DNA of 64,000 bases from Saccharicrinis sp963677345 (GCA_963677345.2 CAXXLC010000016.1:1-64000), one strand, 5' to 3'. Positions 35,370-45,309 are shown, counted from the first letter of the stretch. Notes: a model not told the origin generated them from the letters alone. Made by a program: numbers and translations.

Positions 35370-36440
35370 ATGAAAAAGCATAATTTTTACGCCGGACCAT
35401 CTATTTTACCGGAATTCACAATTAAAAATACAGCAGAAGCTGTTTTAGATTTCGCAGGAACAGGTTTATCTGTTATGGAAATTTCCCATAGATCCAAAGA
35501 ATTCGTAGCGGTAATGGATGAAGCCATAGCACTTGTTAAAGAATTATTAGATCTTCCTGCAGGATACCAGGTAATTTTTGTAGGTGGTGGAGCTAGCACC
35601 CAGTTTTGTATGGCTCCTTTTAACTTATTGAAAACAAAAGCAGCCTATTTAAACACAGGAGCATGGGCAACTAAAGCTCAAAAAGAAGCTAAACTTTTTG
35701 GTGAAGTTGTTGAAGTAGCTTCATCTAAAGATAAAAACTATACTTATATCCCTAAAAATTTTGAAGTACCTGCAGATGCTGATTACTTGCACATCACATC
35801 CAACAACACCATTTATGGTACAGAAATTAAAACCGACTTAGATTTAGGAGTAAGATTAGTTGCTGATATGTCGTCTGACATTTTCTCTCGTCCTGTTGAC
35901 GTATCTAAATACGACATTATTTATGCCGGTGCACAAAAAAACCTTGCTCCATCAGGTGTTACTATTGCTATCGTAAACGAAAATGCACTAGGTAAAGTCG
36001 ACAGAGCTATTCCAACAATGTTAGACTACAGAACTCACATTGATAAGGAATCTATGTTTAACACTCCTCCTGTGTTACCTGTATTCTCAGCTCTTCAAAC
36101 TTTAAAATGGTTAAAAGACCAAGGTGGTGTAGCTGCTATGCAAAAGAAAAACATTGATAAAGCATCCATTCTTTACGACGAGATTGACAGCAACAAATTC
36201 TTCAAAGCAACTGTAGAAGCTGAAGAAGACCGTTCTTTAATGAACATTTGTTTTGTAATGAACGACGAATATGCAGAACTGGAAAAAGACTTTATGGAGT
36301 TAGCAACATCTAAAGGTTGTGTAGGAATTAAAGGACACCGTTCCGTAGGTGGATTCCGTGCTTCTACTTATAACGCTCTTCCAAAAGAAAGTGTAGAAGT
36401 ATTAGTAGCTGCAATGAAAGAATTTGCATCAAAACACTAA
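35370..36440 (+). CDS. serC: Phosphoserine aminotransferase
   Basis: A 356-aa PLP enzyme converting 3-phosphohydroxypyruvate and glutamate to phosphoserine. Motifs: NFYAGPSILPEF at the N-terminus, SVMEISHRSKEF, VIFVGGGASTQFCMAPFNLL, HITSNNTIYGTE, LVADMSSDIFSRP and the PLP lysine in IIYAGAQKNLAPSGVTI. It closes with KGHRSVGGFRASTYNALP. The codon choice is noticeably cleaner and richer in preferred codons than most neighbours, as expected for a highly expressed gene. serA follows 90 bp downstream, with a hairpin between, so serC is probably the first gene of a serine biosynthesis pair. Confidence 0.95.
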   Translation: MKKHNFYAGPSILPEFTIKNTAEAVLDFAGTGLSVMEISHRSKEFVAVMDEAIALVKELLDLPAGYQVIFVGGGASTQFCMAPFNLLKTKAAYLNTGAWATKAQKEAKLFGEVVEVASSKDKNYTYIPKNFEVPADADYLHITSNNTIYGTEIKTDLDLGVRLVADMSSDIFSRPVDVSKYDIIYAGAQKNLAPSGVTIAIVNENALGKVDRAIPTMLDYRTHIDKESMFNTPPVLPVFSALQTLKWLKDQGGVAAMQKKNIDKASILYDEIDSNKFFKATVEAEEDRSLMNICFVMNDEYAELEKDFMELATSKGCVGIKGHRSVGGFRASTYNALPKESVEVLVAAMKEFASKH

Positions 36441-36463
36441 TCAAAATTATAAAAAACTCTTTA

Positions 36464-36497
36464 CCCGAAGTCTCCCTGAGACTTCGGGGTTGTTATT
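36464..36497 (+). terminator. Terminator-like hairpin between serC and serA
   Basis: CCCGAAGTCTC and GAGACTTCGGG form an 11-bp stem with a 3-nt loop, followed by GTTGTTATTT. It could end or attenuate serC transcription before serA. Confidence 0.7.
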
Positions 36498-36529
36498 TCT
36501 ATTCACTCAAAAAATCAATTCTCAATATT

Positions 36530-37456
36530 ATGACTAAAGTACTTGTTGCTACAGAGAAACCATTTGCAAAAGCTGCTGTAGATCAAATTGAAAGCAATAG
36601 TTAAAGAAGCAGGTTATGAATTTGCTTTACTTGAAAAATATAACGATAAAGCTGATCTGTTAGACGCAGTAAAAGATGCAGCAGCCCTTATCGTTCGTTC
36701 CTGATTAAAGTTACTTCAGAAGTTGTTGAGGCAGCTAAAGAACTAAAAATTGTTGTTAGAGCCGGAGCTGGTTACGACAACCTTGACCTTGAAGCTTGTT
36801 CAGCTAAAAATGTAGTTGCAATGAACACTCCGGGTCAAAACTCAAATGCTGTGGCCGAATTAGCATTTGGAATGATGATTTACATGGCTCGTAATGCCTA
36901 CAATGGTAGCGCAGGAACTGAGTTAAGAGGTAAAAAAATTGGAATCCACGCATACGGGAACGTTGGCTTATACGTAGCTAAAATTGCTAAAGGGGTATGG
37001 GTATGGAAGTTTTAGCTTATGATCCTTTTGTAAGTGCCGACAAAATGAAGGCCGACGGTGTAACACCTGTTGATTCCGTAGAAGAATTATACTCTACTTG
37101 CCAGTATGTTTCTTTACACATCCCGGCAAATGACAAAACTAAAAATTCTATCAACTTCGAATTACTTTCTAAAATGCCAGATAATGCAGTTTTAGTTAAC
37201 ACTGCACGTAAAGAGGTAATCCACGAAGCTGATATGATTAAATTAATGAACGAAAGAGCTGATTTCGCATACATTTCAGATATTGCTCCAGACAATAAAG
37301 ATGAGTATGCAGCATTTGAAGGACGTTATTTCTTTACTCCAAAGAAAATGGGTGCTCAAACTGGCAGAAGCAAACATCAATGCTGGTGTAGCTGCAGCTA
37401 ATCAAATTGTAGATTTCATTAAAAATGGAAATACAACATTCCAGGTAAATAAATAG
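36530..37456 (+). pseudogene. serA: D-3-phosphoglycerate dehydrogenase, broken by about six extra bases
   Basis: The start MTKVLVATEKPFAKAAV is at 36530. With extra bases removed the frames join into one protein of about 306 aa. It shows VRAGAGYDNLDLEAC, NTPGQNSNAVAELAFGMM, a Rossmann GIHAYGNVGLYVAKIAKG, MEVLAYDPF, VSLHIPANDKTKNSI, NTARKEVIHE and a C-terminus FIKNGNTTFQVNK. Suspected insertions: A near 36597, C and T near 36703-36708, two G near 36993-36996, and G near 37363. All lengthen short runs. SerA makes 3-phosphohydroxypyruvate, the substrate of the adjacent SerC. The pattern in an otherwise perfectly conserved gene points to sequencing error, not decay. Confidence 0.88.
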
Positions 37457-37481
37457 GATTAATCCATAATTTACATATAAC

Positions 37482-37509
37482 AAAAAGGGACTAGAAATAG
37501 TCCCTTTTT
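37482..37509 (+). terminator. Intrinsic terminator after serA
   Basis: AAAAAGGGACTA, loop GAAA, TAGTCCCTTTTT: a perfect 12-bp stem with a T-run, 25 bp past the serA stop. Confidence 0.9.
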
Positions 37510-37533
37510 CTGTTTCCTATACTATAAAAACCA

Positions 37534-37560
37534 GAGTTCGACATAAAATTTTGGATTCAG
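37534..37560. repeat. 27-bp repeat shared with the IS110 upstream flank
   Basis: The 27 bases from GAGTTCGACATAAAA to TTGGATTCAG are identical to 23259-23285, and the flanks are unrelated. It may be the end of an unrelated insertion sequence or a target-type repeat. Confidence 0.6.
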
Positions 37561-37707
37561 GTTAAAACACAACTAAGCCCAATCCGGCATAAGCCTCTTA
37601 TTAACACAATACAACACACCAACTCAAGACAACAGCTGACCCTATAAAAAGAAAAGACCCTGAAAAGAATATTTCAAGGCCCTTATATCGGTATTAAACA
37701 ACTAACC

Positions 37708-37863
37708 AGAGTCTGTCCATAAAGTCCGATAACTGCGTTACGCTCATTTTGAAAACGGTCATTTACGAAAGTAAACTCCCTGATTTTCAAAATTTTTGCA
37801 AGCCTTGTTCTCGAACTTTTTGAACAAGACTCTTAAAAAATACAGAGTTTATAGACGGACTCT
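37708..37863. mobile_element. MITE copy C (156 bp, 16-bp terminal inverted repeats)
   Basis: The ends AGAGTCTGTCCATAAA and, inverted, AGAGTCCGTCTATAAA match at 14 of 16 positions. The left two thirds align with copies A and B through the block GTCATTTACGAAAGTAAACT and TGATTTTCAAAA. It is a diverged member of the same family. No target duplication is visible. Confidence 0.7.
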
Positions 37864-37997
37864 TCTATGTTGTAATCCAAATTTCATGCACACTTTTTTT
37901 TCTAAATTTCATATTACAGAATACTTATCTGTTGATATTCTGTCATATACACTCTTTTTACACCGGGTAATTATGAGCTAGAGGGAATCTCTTGGTT

Positions 37998-38032
37998 AAA
38001 ATCGGTATGGGTTCGATACCCATACCGATTTT
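37998..38032. other. Perfect 14-bp hairpin with a T-arm-like loop
   Basis: AAAATCGGTATGGG and CCCATACCGATTTT pair perfectly around TTCGATA, a 7-nt loop of tRNA T-loop type, and CCA follows. No D-arm or anticodon arm is present, so it is not a tRNA gene. It may be a terminator-like hairpin or a tRNA-like minihelix. The rest of 37510-38250 shows no gene. Confidence 0.5.
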
Positions 38033-38256
38033 CCATTTTGACTCCGGTATAAACAATCACCGTCGGTCACTCTTGGTTATATAATGAATGGTTTCCCTAT
38101 AAAAACAACCTTCTATCAACAGTCATTTTAAATGCTGCATTTCCTTGTTCAATTATTTATAGTATGGGCTACAGACTAAAAAAAACAGTCAATTTTATTG
38201 CTGCAAGAGTCCGTTGGTAGTCCATTGCTTTTGGATTGTTTTTTCGGTTACCATTA

Positions 38257-39335
38257 TTATTTGACAACTCCTTTAACATAAGGCGTTTCGTTTATTAAAA
38301 CATGTTTTATTCGGCTCAATAGCTTCTTAGCTATGTTTACTATAGCCTTAGTACTGTCCATTCGTTGTGACAGTTCCCCGTATTTCATCATTAAGGCTGG
38401 ATCGTGCCTTATTGCTATCCAAGCACTTTCTATCAACATACTCCTTAACTGTCTGTTGCTTCGTGGGGTAATGCCTCCCGTCCTGTCGTTATCTCCACTA
38501 GAATTGGTCCTGGGAACAAGACCTACATATGAACACAATTTGTCTATACTCCTGAAGCGTTTTATATCATTCAATTCAGTTAAGATGGTCAGTGCTGTGA
38601 TCAACCCTATGCCTGGTACCGTACGTAACAAAGCTATTAGTTTTGAATGTTCACTATCTTTCTCAATCTTTCTCAAACACCTCCCAACTTCAAGTAATTT
38701 TTTTCTTAGATGTTCAACTGTATCAATAATATGCTTTAATGTTGCATTGCCATATTCGGTTCCCAGATCAACTTTTTCAAGCCAGAGGGTATAACGTTTT
38801 GACCAATGAACAGAGCCCTTTGATAGTTCGGCAGGAATTTTAATGCCGTTGTAGTACAATAAGGACTTCGTCCGGTTTTTATGCCTGCTGATCTCTTTTA
38901 CAATTGTACTTCGGTATCTTATCATCGACCTTAACCCTTCCATATTTATATTTGGTACATGTATCGCAACCAACTCTTTATTATATAATGAACGTACTAT
39001 TTTTCTACTATCTCTGCTGTCTTCTTTTTGCTTTTTTCTTTATCTGTTGTTGGTATATCTGCAGGATTTACCACAATATTTTTAATACCTTGGCTTATTA
39101 ATTCTCGATGAGGTGCGAACCCGCAAAAACCAGCCTCATATGCTGAATAATATGTCCCATTGGGATAATTGCTTTCAAGATAGTTTTTTAATTCTTTGGC
39201 ATCCGCATTTTGTGAAAATGTTTTGCACAAAAGGCCATTGTTCATTATGGATATCTTCCACGATTTTAAATGGGCATCAATTCCCGCATAAATTTCTTTT
39301 CCCGTAAAATCTAATTTGTAATTTTGGTTATGCAT
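38257..39335 (-). pseudogene. IS110-family transposase, frameshifted
   Basis: The N-terminal frame (39335 to about 39005) has the DEDD domain start (EIYAGIDAHLKSW, SAYEAGFCGF). The C-terminal frame (about 39003 to 38257) has the rest and Transposase_20 (LIALLRTVPGIGLITALTILTEL, RFRSIDKLCSYVGLVPRTNSSG, RSMLIESAWIAIRHDPAL). The junction falls exactly at the last Asp motif: the second frame reads DSRDSRKIVRSLYNKELVAIH without interruption. A one-base deletion or two-base insertion separates the two. Together they give about 359 aa, a normal IS110 length. It is unrelated in detail to the intact IS110 at 21663. As it stands, the recombinase could not be made. Confidence 0.85.
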
Positions 39336-39451
39336 AACTTTCTTTTTTTTTCTTTACCTGCTAAGTTAAATTAGTGGGCAGAAACTTATGCGTTATACAA
39401 TTACAAACATAAGGGCTAACTATTGAATATTACAGGAATATATCTTTTTTC

Positions 39452-40835
39452 TTATGAGAATCTATGTCTTTCTGAAAGTTCTGAAATTGAATATTCCGGA
39501 TTTCTCTTTATTGTTTTATCAGCAATAATTAACATAAAAGGATTCTTTATTTTCAATCTTTGCTTCGAGCTCTTCATAAGAAATAGACTCAACATTTCCC
39601 CTACTGTAAAACTGACTTGAATAACTTTTCTTACCTAAATAATAAAGAGGTTTAACAAGTTCCCCCTGCGACTCAATTAAATATTTATCAGTATTGCTAT
39701 ATTTCTCCAGATTATTGTTTATCAAACCGGCAAACTAAAGTTAATACTGCCAAAGAAGGCAATACCAAACTAATGATAATATTCGTCTTTTTTCGTTTTA
39801 TTTCCTCCCAATAATGCACAATCAACAATGCAATAGGTGGCATTACAGGCAAAACATAAGTATGTATTAAACTTTTTGAAACTGTAAAAAACAAAGGTGT
39901 CCATATTAACCAGGCAGCTAAAAAGAAAACCCATTTATCTTTAATTGCTTCTTTTCTGTCTTTCCACAACTTACCTATTACAACCTGAATCCAGGGTAAA
40001 GCCATACCCAATAAAAACAACCAGACAATTCCTAATGGTTGCTGCTTAGGAAAACCATACTTATCCCCTTTCCAGCTCGAATCGAAAAACCTTTTAAAAT
40101 GTTCACCAACGATAAAGTAATCAATAAATCCTTCGGTTTTTCTTTTCAGCTAAAATATACCAGGGAACAGCAATTAAAGCCATCAATAAAATACCTGATA
40201 TCCACGAGTAACTTAGAAATTAAATTTTTCCATTGCTTAAACCACAACACCCATACAAATATTGCTGGAGCTGTTAGTATGACAATTATGGGTCCCTTTG
40301 CAAGCAAGCCCAAACCAAAGCCAATAAACATCAAATATCCCCATAGATTAACTCTTACATCATTAATTTGCTTCCAAAAACCTATCATCACTAAGGTAAC
40401 AGCTAACAACAAACTAGTATCCGTAGAAACCACACCTGCATGTAATAAAAACTGAGGTAAGGTGAACATTACAAATGCAGAAATAAATACAGACAAACCC
40501 TTCTCTTTAACTGCTTTTGTAATAATAAAAACTATTAATAAGCATAATAAAAAAGCCGGGAATCGAACTGCAAATTCATTTACACCAAAAACTTTCATAC
40601 TTAAGGCTGACAACCATGTATTTAAAGGTGGTTTTGCCCAAAAAGGAACACCATAATCTATTTGAGGTGTAATCCAATCATTTGTTTCATACATTATCCG
40701 GGCAATCTCAGCATATCTGGCTTCTGTTTTATCCATTAAGGGCAAAATAGCATTTAACAACAGTCTCAACAACAAAATTCCAATGACACTATTACGGAAA
40801 AATTTCTTATCGTTTATTAATTCAGAAAGCTTCAT
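39452..40835 (-). pseudogene. GT39 (ArnT/PMT-type) membrane glycosyltransferase, several frameshifts
   Basis: Starts MKLSELINDKKFF at 40835. The early motif is EARYAEIARIMYETNDWITPQ, then PPLNTWLSALSMKVFG, with many membrane helices. This is typical of lipid-linked sugar transferases that glycosylate lipid A or similar acceptors. The frame breaks near 40213, 40137, 39722 and 39535. Removing one base at each place rebuilds a chain with SGILLMALIAVPWYILAEKK, FVGEHFKRFF-like and WLFLLGMALPW parts, ending ADKTIKRNP...SERHRFS at 39452 (about 460 aa). Every repair is deletion of one extra base, mostly an A or T in a run. It overlaps the upstream GT2 gene by ATGA, so the two work together. Confidence 0.75.
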
Positions 40836-41571
40836 TTTTTATATTTCTTATTTATTTTGTATAAATCAAACCAAAGTTTTAAGGAATAAGAGAATTTAAC
40901 CTTAGATTCATCTTTATCTATCCACGATTTCAAGGGAATTTCACGGGCAATATTCTTCATTTCAGTTCCTTTGAATAAATATTTAATTCTAAAAAAAAGC
41001 TCTACATCAAATAACCACTTAGAAATAAACGCTTCTTTAAAGATGGCTTGTCCAAGATCTTTAGTAAATATTTTACATCCGCATTGAGTATCATACACAT
41101 TTAATCCAAGAATTATAGAAATCATGGTTGCTATAACCCTTCCTATAATATGACGATACAATTTGCGATCAATTTCATTATCAATCTTTTGAATTCTGGA
41201 TCCAAAAGCAAAAGACAATTTGTTTTTTAATTCTATCACTAATTTCAATACATTCCTGCAAAGAAGTAGCCAAATCTGAATCTAAAAAAGCAATCTTATC
41301 AAATTCCAGATTATTCTGATAGCAATACAAAACGCCACTCCTCACCGCAGCAGCCTTTCCTCCATTTTTTTCTACTCTATTTATGAAAACTCTTTCAGGA
41401 GCTACAGATTTTATCTCTTCTAAAAGTTGTATCGTATTATCGACAGAACCATCGTCGGAAAAGACAATCTTACAGAGTTTTGTTTTCCCCAAAAAACCGT
41501 ACATAATCCTCCTTGGGGAGTCTGTTAAATTCATTATAACAAGGAACAACTATTGCTATATTTCCATCCAT
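40832..41571 (-). pseudogene. GT2 glycosyltransferase (polyprenyl-phosphate sugar transferase type), two frameshifts
   Basis: The true start is at 41571 (MDGNIAIVVPCYNEFNRLPK), a GT2 N-terminus. After the first break (an extra T near 41472) comes KIVFSDDGSVDNTIQLLEEI, then NRVEKNGGKAAAVRSGVLY and the DxD-type AFLDSDLATS. After the second (an extra A in a run of six near 41225) follows SFAFGSRIQKIDNE, DTQCGCKIFTKD and a Lys-rich end. About 245 aa when repaired, resembling dolichyl/polyprenyl-phosphate glucosyl- or mannosyltransferases. It likely makes the lipid-linked sugar donor used by the GT39 enzyme whose start it overlaps. Confidence 0.78.
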
Positions 41572-41672
41572 TATTTTAAATTATTACCGGATTCCTTTTA
41601 CCTATTTTGAAGATGCAAAGTAGTAGTAAATCATTTTAATTAGAATTACAACAAGGCTAGCATAGGAATAAA

Positions 41673-43594
41673 TCAATAAGACATAAATTCAAAAGCACTT
41701 CGATAAGAACCTATTTCATTTACATAATCAAGAAATTCACTATAAAACTGATGCTGACCTACGGTAGCACTATCTCCTATTATTACCAACTTTTTGCGAG
41801 CTCTTGTTATAGCAACATTCATCCTCCTTATATCACTTAAAAAGCCTATTTCGCCTTTTTCGTTACTTCTAACCAAACTTATATAAATTACATCTCTTTC
41901 CTGACCTTGAAAGGAATCAATGGTATTTACACTTATATCTGCCTGCACCTCCGCAAATTCATCACCTACACCATCAAGCTCTTCAATTAACAAATTAACT
42001 TGTGCCTTATATGGAGATACCACACCTATAGAAACATCTGAAACCTTATTATATTGAAGCAATGACAAATACTCTTTTAAATGTTTTTGCAAAAGTTCAC
42101 TTTCTTCCTTATTAAAAGAACTTTTAGTCTCAGAATCTATCTGTTCAAAATATCCACAACCTGCAGTATCTATAAATTCTACACTCAAATCCTCTTGAAA
42201 CAGCTTACAATTTGATACTTCTACTATTTGCCATTAGTTTATCTCCATAAAAATACCTACTTGAGAAAGTCATTATATCATTATGCATCCGGTATTGTTC
42301 CTGAAGCATAACATCCATTTGATTTTCTTTTTATTGCTTTCTCGAATAAAGTTTCTTCCAATCCAGCTTTGGCAGCATGATATGATTTAATGGTTGGAGG
42401 TAACTGACAATGATCCCCGGCAAATACAACCCTGCTTGCTTTAGTGATGGGAATCCAGGTTGCAGGCTCTAAGCCCTGCGCTGCTTCATCAATAAAAACA
42501 GTCTTAAACTTCCTGTCTCTTATCTGATAATTAGAAGCACCCACCATAGTACAAGCTATTACCTGAGCTTTTGACAGAATATCATTAATGATATAGTACT
42601 CCAGGTGTTCAGCTTCTTTTTTTAGTTGACTCGATTCTTGCAAAAGCAATCTACGTTGTTGTTTTTCTTCGTAACCAAAATGACGTTTGTACTTCATTGC
42701 TGTTTGGTAATATTCTTCTGCCTGTTTTTTCAAAGCTCGTAAATCTTTATAGTTACTATGATTTGCAATACGTGCATCTAAGGTTTTTTTAAGAACATCC
42801 TCTGTAACGCGCGCAGGATGACCAATTCGCACAACATCTAAGCCCTTAATACTTAATTTATCAACCAATAAATCTACAGCAGCATTGCTGGGAGCACATA
42901 CTAAAACCTGGCTCTCAAGCTGCACCGTATGAAATATTGTTTCTACCAGGGTTGTTGTTTTGCCTGTACCAGGAGGACCATAAACAATAGCTACATCTTT
43001 AGCTCTGCGTACCAGATTAAGGGCTTTATTTTGACTGGAGTTTAAAAAATCTATATGTAGCAAATCTATCTCCTCCAATTCTCCCTCAGCATCACCTAAC
43101 AATACATTTTTAAGATGCATCAATCTATCATCCTGAGGCTGAATAACGATTTTTAATGCACGCTCCATCTCCAAATAAGAATTTTCATCAAAGAGTAATT
43201 GAACACCCACATTTCCATCTCTCAACCAGTCAGGTTCCGTATCCACATTTAAAGTAATAATCATTTCATGATCTCTGACCTGATTTACAACCCCATTAAC
43301 TGTATGTTTATTTTCATTGTTACCTCCTGCATTGGAAAACAATGAAATCAGTTTACCCGACTGAAACAAATGAGACTGAGAATGCTCAACAGCACGCCTA
43401 ACCTTTATCAACAACCTCTCACCAGCATCATATCTTGTACGATCCACATCTAAAGGATACCAACATACGCCCTCCTTACGCCTCTCAGCAATAGAAGTAT
43501 TTGCCATTTTCTTTTTATATTGAATAAGATCTTCATCTTTTTCAAGTAATAAAAGTTCAAATACTTTATTCAGTTCTTTATCTACACAATTCAT
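41673..43594 (-). pseudogene. SMUBP-2-like superfamily 1 helicase, two frameshifts
   Basis: Starts MNCVDKELNKVFELLL at 43594. It has an OB-like N-terminal region, Walker A (IVYGPPGTGKTTTLVET), Walker B (TVFIDEAAQGLEPATW) and the QLPPTIKS motif III region. The first break near 42328 (an extra A) is followed in the next frame by VMLQEQYRMHNDIMTFSS (motif IV region). The second near 42232 (an extra A) leads to SVEFIDTAGCGYFEQ and motifs V (NTIDSFQGQERDVIYIS) and VI (RRMNVAITRARKKLVIIGD), ending at 41673. About 638 aa when repaired. The family unwinds RNA/DNA 5' to 3'. The role in bacteria is not settled. Confidence 0.82.
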
Positions 43595-43680
43595 TCAATA
43601 ATTATTTGCAACGAATATACACTAATTGCATAACGATGAATAATAATTTACTCAAAAAACAAAGACACCAAGGGTCTGTT

Positions 43681-43694
43681 CGTTAACTTTAACG
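43681..43694. promoter_or_regulatory. Candidate upstream operator CGTTAA-CT-TTAACG
   Basis: A perfect 6-bp inverted repeat with a 2-bp spacer in the region before the KDG kinase gene. It shares the word GTTCGTTAAC with the second candidate site at 43897-43906, so both may bind the cluster's LacI-type regulator. Confidence 0.35.
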
Positions 43695-43864
43695 TAAAAA
43701 AATAACGACATATTAAAACCACCCCTATCTATACAGCACCATTATTTTTAAAAAAGCACAAATCAATACAACTAACTATATATCTGCAACATAATTACAC
43801 AACCATACAACGAAACAACTATATCAAGGACGACATATATGGATATAAAGAAAATGTTAAAAAT

Positions 43865-43909
43865 TTTGGTAATTAAAAATTGTTTTATACTTTCGTGTTC
43901 GTTAACGGT
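43865..43909 (+). promoter_or_regulatory. Promoter and candidate operator of the hexuronate cluster
   Basis: TTTG (43865-43868), a 19-bp spacer and TACTTTCG (43888-43895, one mismatch to TAnnTTTG) form a Bacteroidota promoter. CGTTAACG (43900-43907) lies just past the -7 box, where a repressor would block initiation. The whole intergenic stretch 43595-43951 contains no gene. Confidence 0.45.
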
Positions 43910-43951
43910 GTTAAAAAAATAATATCAACTATAATTTTAATAAAATAAACA

Positions 43952-44989
43952 ATGGCTAAAAAAGTAGTAACCTTTGGAGAAATCATGCTCCGTTTTGCAA
44001 CTCCTGAGTACCAACGTTTTTCTCAGGCTACATCGTACAAAGCTTCATTCGGTGGTGGAGAAGCGAACGTTGCTGTTTCATTGGCAAACTATGGAATAGA
44101 CGTATCATTTGTAACACGTTTACCTAAAAATGATATAGGAAAAGCTTGTAAAATGGATCTACTTAAGCATTCTGTCAATGTAGATAACATTGTATACGGA
44201 GGTGACAGATTAGGTACTTATTATTTAGAAACAGGAGCTGTTGCACGTGCTAGTAAAGTAGTATACGACAGAGCTTATTCTGCATTTTCTGAAATTAAGC
44301 CAGGTATGGTAAACTGGGAAGAAGTATTAAAAGATGCTGATTTCTTCCACTGGACAGGTATTACTCCTGCTGTTTCTCAAGGAGCTGCAGATGCTTGTCT
44401 TGAAGCAATTAAAGTTGCGAACAAACTAGGTGTTACAGTTTCTACAGACCTAAACTATAGAAAAAACCTTTGGAAATATGGCAAAACAGCATCTGAAGTA
44501 ATGCCAGAATTAGTTGCAGGGTGTGACATTGTATTAGGTAACGAAGAAGATGCCGAAATGGTTTTAGGCATAAAACCAGAAGGAGTAGATATTACAGGAG
44601 GACACGTTGATGCAGAAGCATACCGAAGTGTATCTCAACAAATCATGACTCAATTCCCTCGTGTTAAAAAAGTAATTACAACTTTACGCGGATCTGTTAA
44701 CGCTAACCATAATACCTGGTCAGGCGTTTTATATGACGGTAAAGAATTATTTAAAGCTGCTGATTATGATATCACTCACATCGTAGATCGTGTTGGTGGT
44801 GGAGACTCATTTATGGGAGGCTTAATTTATGGATTACTTACTTATGTAGGTGATGATCAAAAAGCAATTGAATTCGCTACTGCTGCTTCATGCTTAAAAC
44901 ACACTATTCATGGAGATTACAACCTGGCAACTGTTGACGAGGTTGAAAAACTTATGGGTGGAGATGCATCAGGTAGAGTATCAAGATAA
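43952..44989 (+). CDS. kdgK: 2-dehydro-3-deoxygluconokinase (PfkB family)
   Basis: A 345-aa PfkB-family sugar kinase. N-terminal VVTFGEIMLRFATPEYQRFSQ; the glycine motif SFGGGEANVAVSLANYG; DFFHWTGITPAVS; STDLNYRKNLW; LGNEEDAEMVLG. The C-terminal signature DRVGGGDSFMGGLIYG contains the catalytic Asp of the GGGDSF motif. With KDPG aldolase next door and mannonate dehydratase in the same run, phosphorylation of 2-keto-3-deoxygluconate to KDPG is the natural assignment. It is the first gene of the cluster, and a 320-bp structured leader separates it from the aldolase gene. Confidence 0.88.
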   Translation: MAKKVVTFGEIMLRFATPEYQRFSQATSYKASFGGGEANVAVSLANYGIDVSFVTRLPKNDIGKACKMDLLKHSVNVDNIVYGGDRLGTYYLETGAVARASKVVYDRAYSAFSEIKPGMVNWEEVLKDADFFHWTGITPAVSQGAADACLEAIKVANKLGVTVSTDLNYRKNLWKYGKTASEVMPELVAGCDIVLGNEEDAEMVLGIKPEGVDITGGHVDAEAYRSVSQQIMTQFPRVKKVITTLRGSVNANHNTWSGVLYDGKELFKAADYDITHIVDRVGGGDSFMGGLIYGLLTYVGDDQKAIEFATAASCLKHTIHGDYNLATVDEVEKLMGGDASGRVSR

Positions 44990-45182
44990 ATAAAATTATA
45001 AAGTGATTCAGAAACAATTTTGCAACATACAACATCCAAATATATAATGTGTCGTAAATAAAGTTTTTGAAGAATTATTTAGTTTTTGAAAAGATAGTAA
45101 ACGTACTATCGCAACAAACATACAATCGTATGTAATGCTTAGTTGTTTTTGATCACTTTATAAAACTTTTTTGGATTTATTA

Positions 45183-45277
45183 GGATGATAGATTGACAGA
45201 ACATTTAAAGGGGGAAGTTTTCCGGGCACAAAAAACTTTTTCATCAACACCTCTGGATCAGCTCTTCAATCTATCAT
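45183..45277 (+). ncRNA. Candidate structured leader RNA before the KDPG aldolase gene
   Basis: GATGATAGATTGA (45183-45195) pairs perfectly with TCAATCTATCATC (45265-45277) around a 69-nt interior. That interior holds a second stem, AAGTTTT..AAAACTT, and a CTGGATCAG semi-palindrome. Small hairpins (GATAGT/ACTATC; ACATAC/GTATGT) precede it at about 45090-45140. No known riboswitch class is recognised. Confidence 0.4.
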
Positions 45278-45309
45278 CAGTTTTTTAATAAGATAATTAT
45301 ACATATATA

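Noticed and set aside
37796..37981. 61-aa open frame downstream of serA
   Set aside because: It begins inside MITE copy C and has no conserved features.
37998..38032. tRNA gene
   Set aside because: Only an acceptor-like stem and T-arm-like loop are seen; D-arm and anticodon arm are missing.
40039..40455. Plus-strand 138-aa frame over the GT39 gene
   Set aside because: Antisense to the transmembrane region; the repaired minus-strand frame is clearly the gene.
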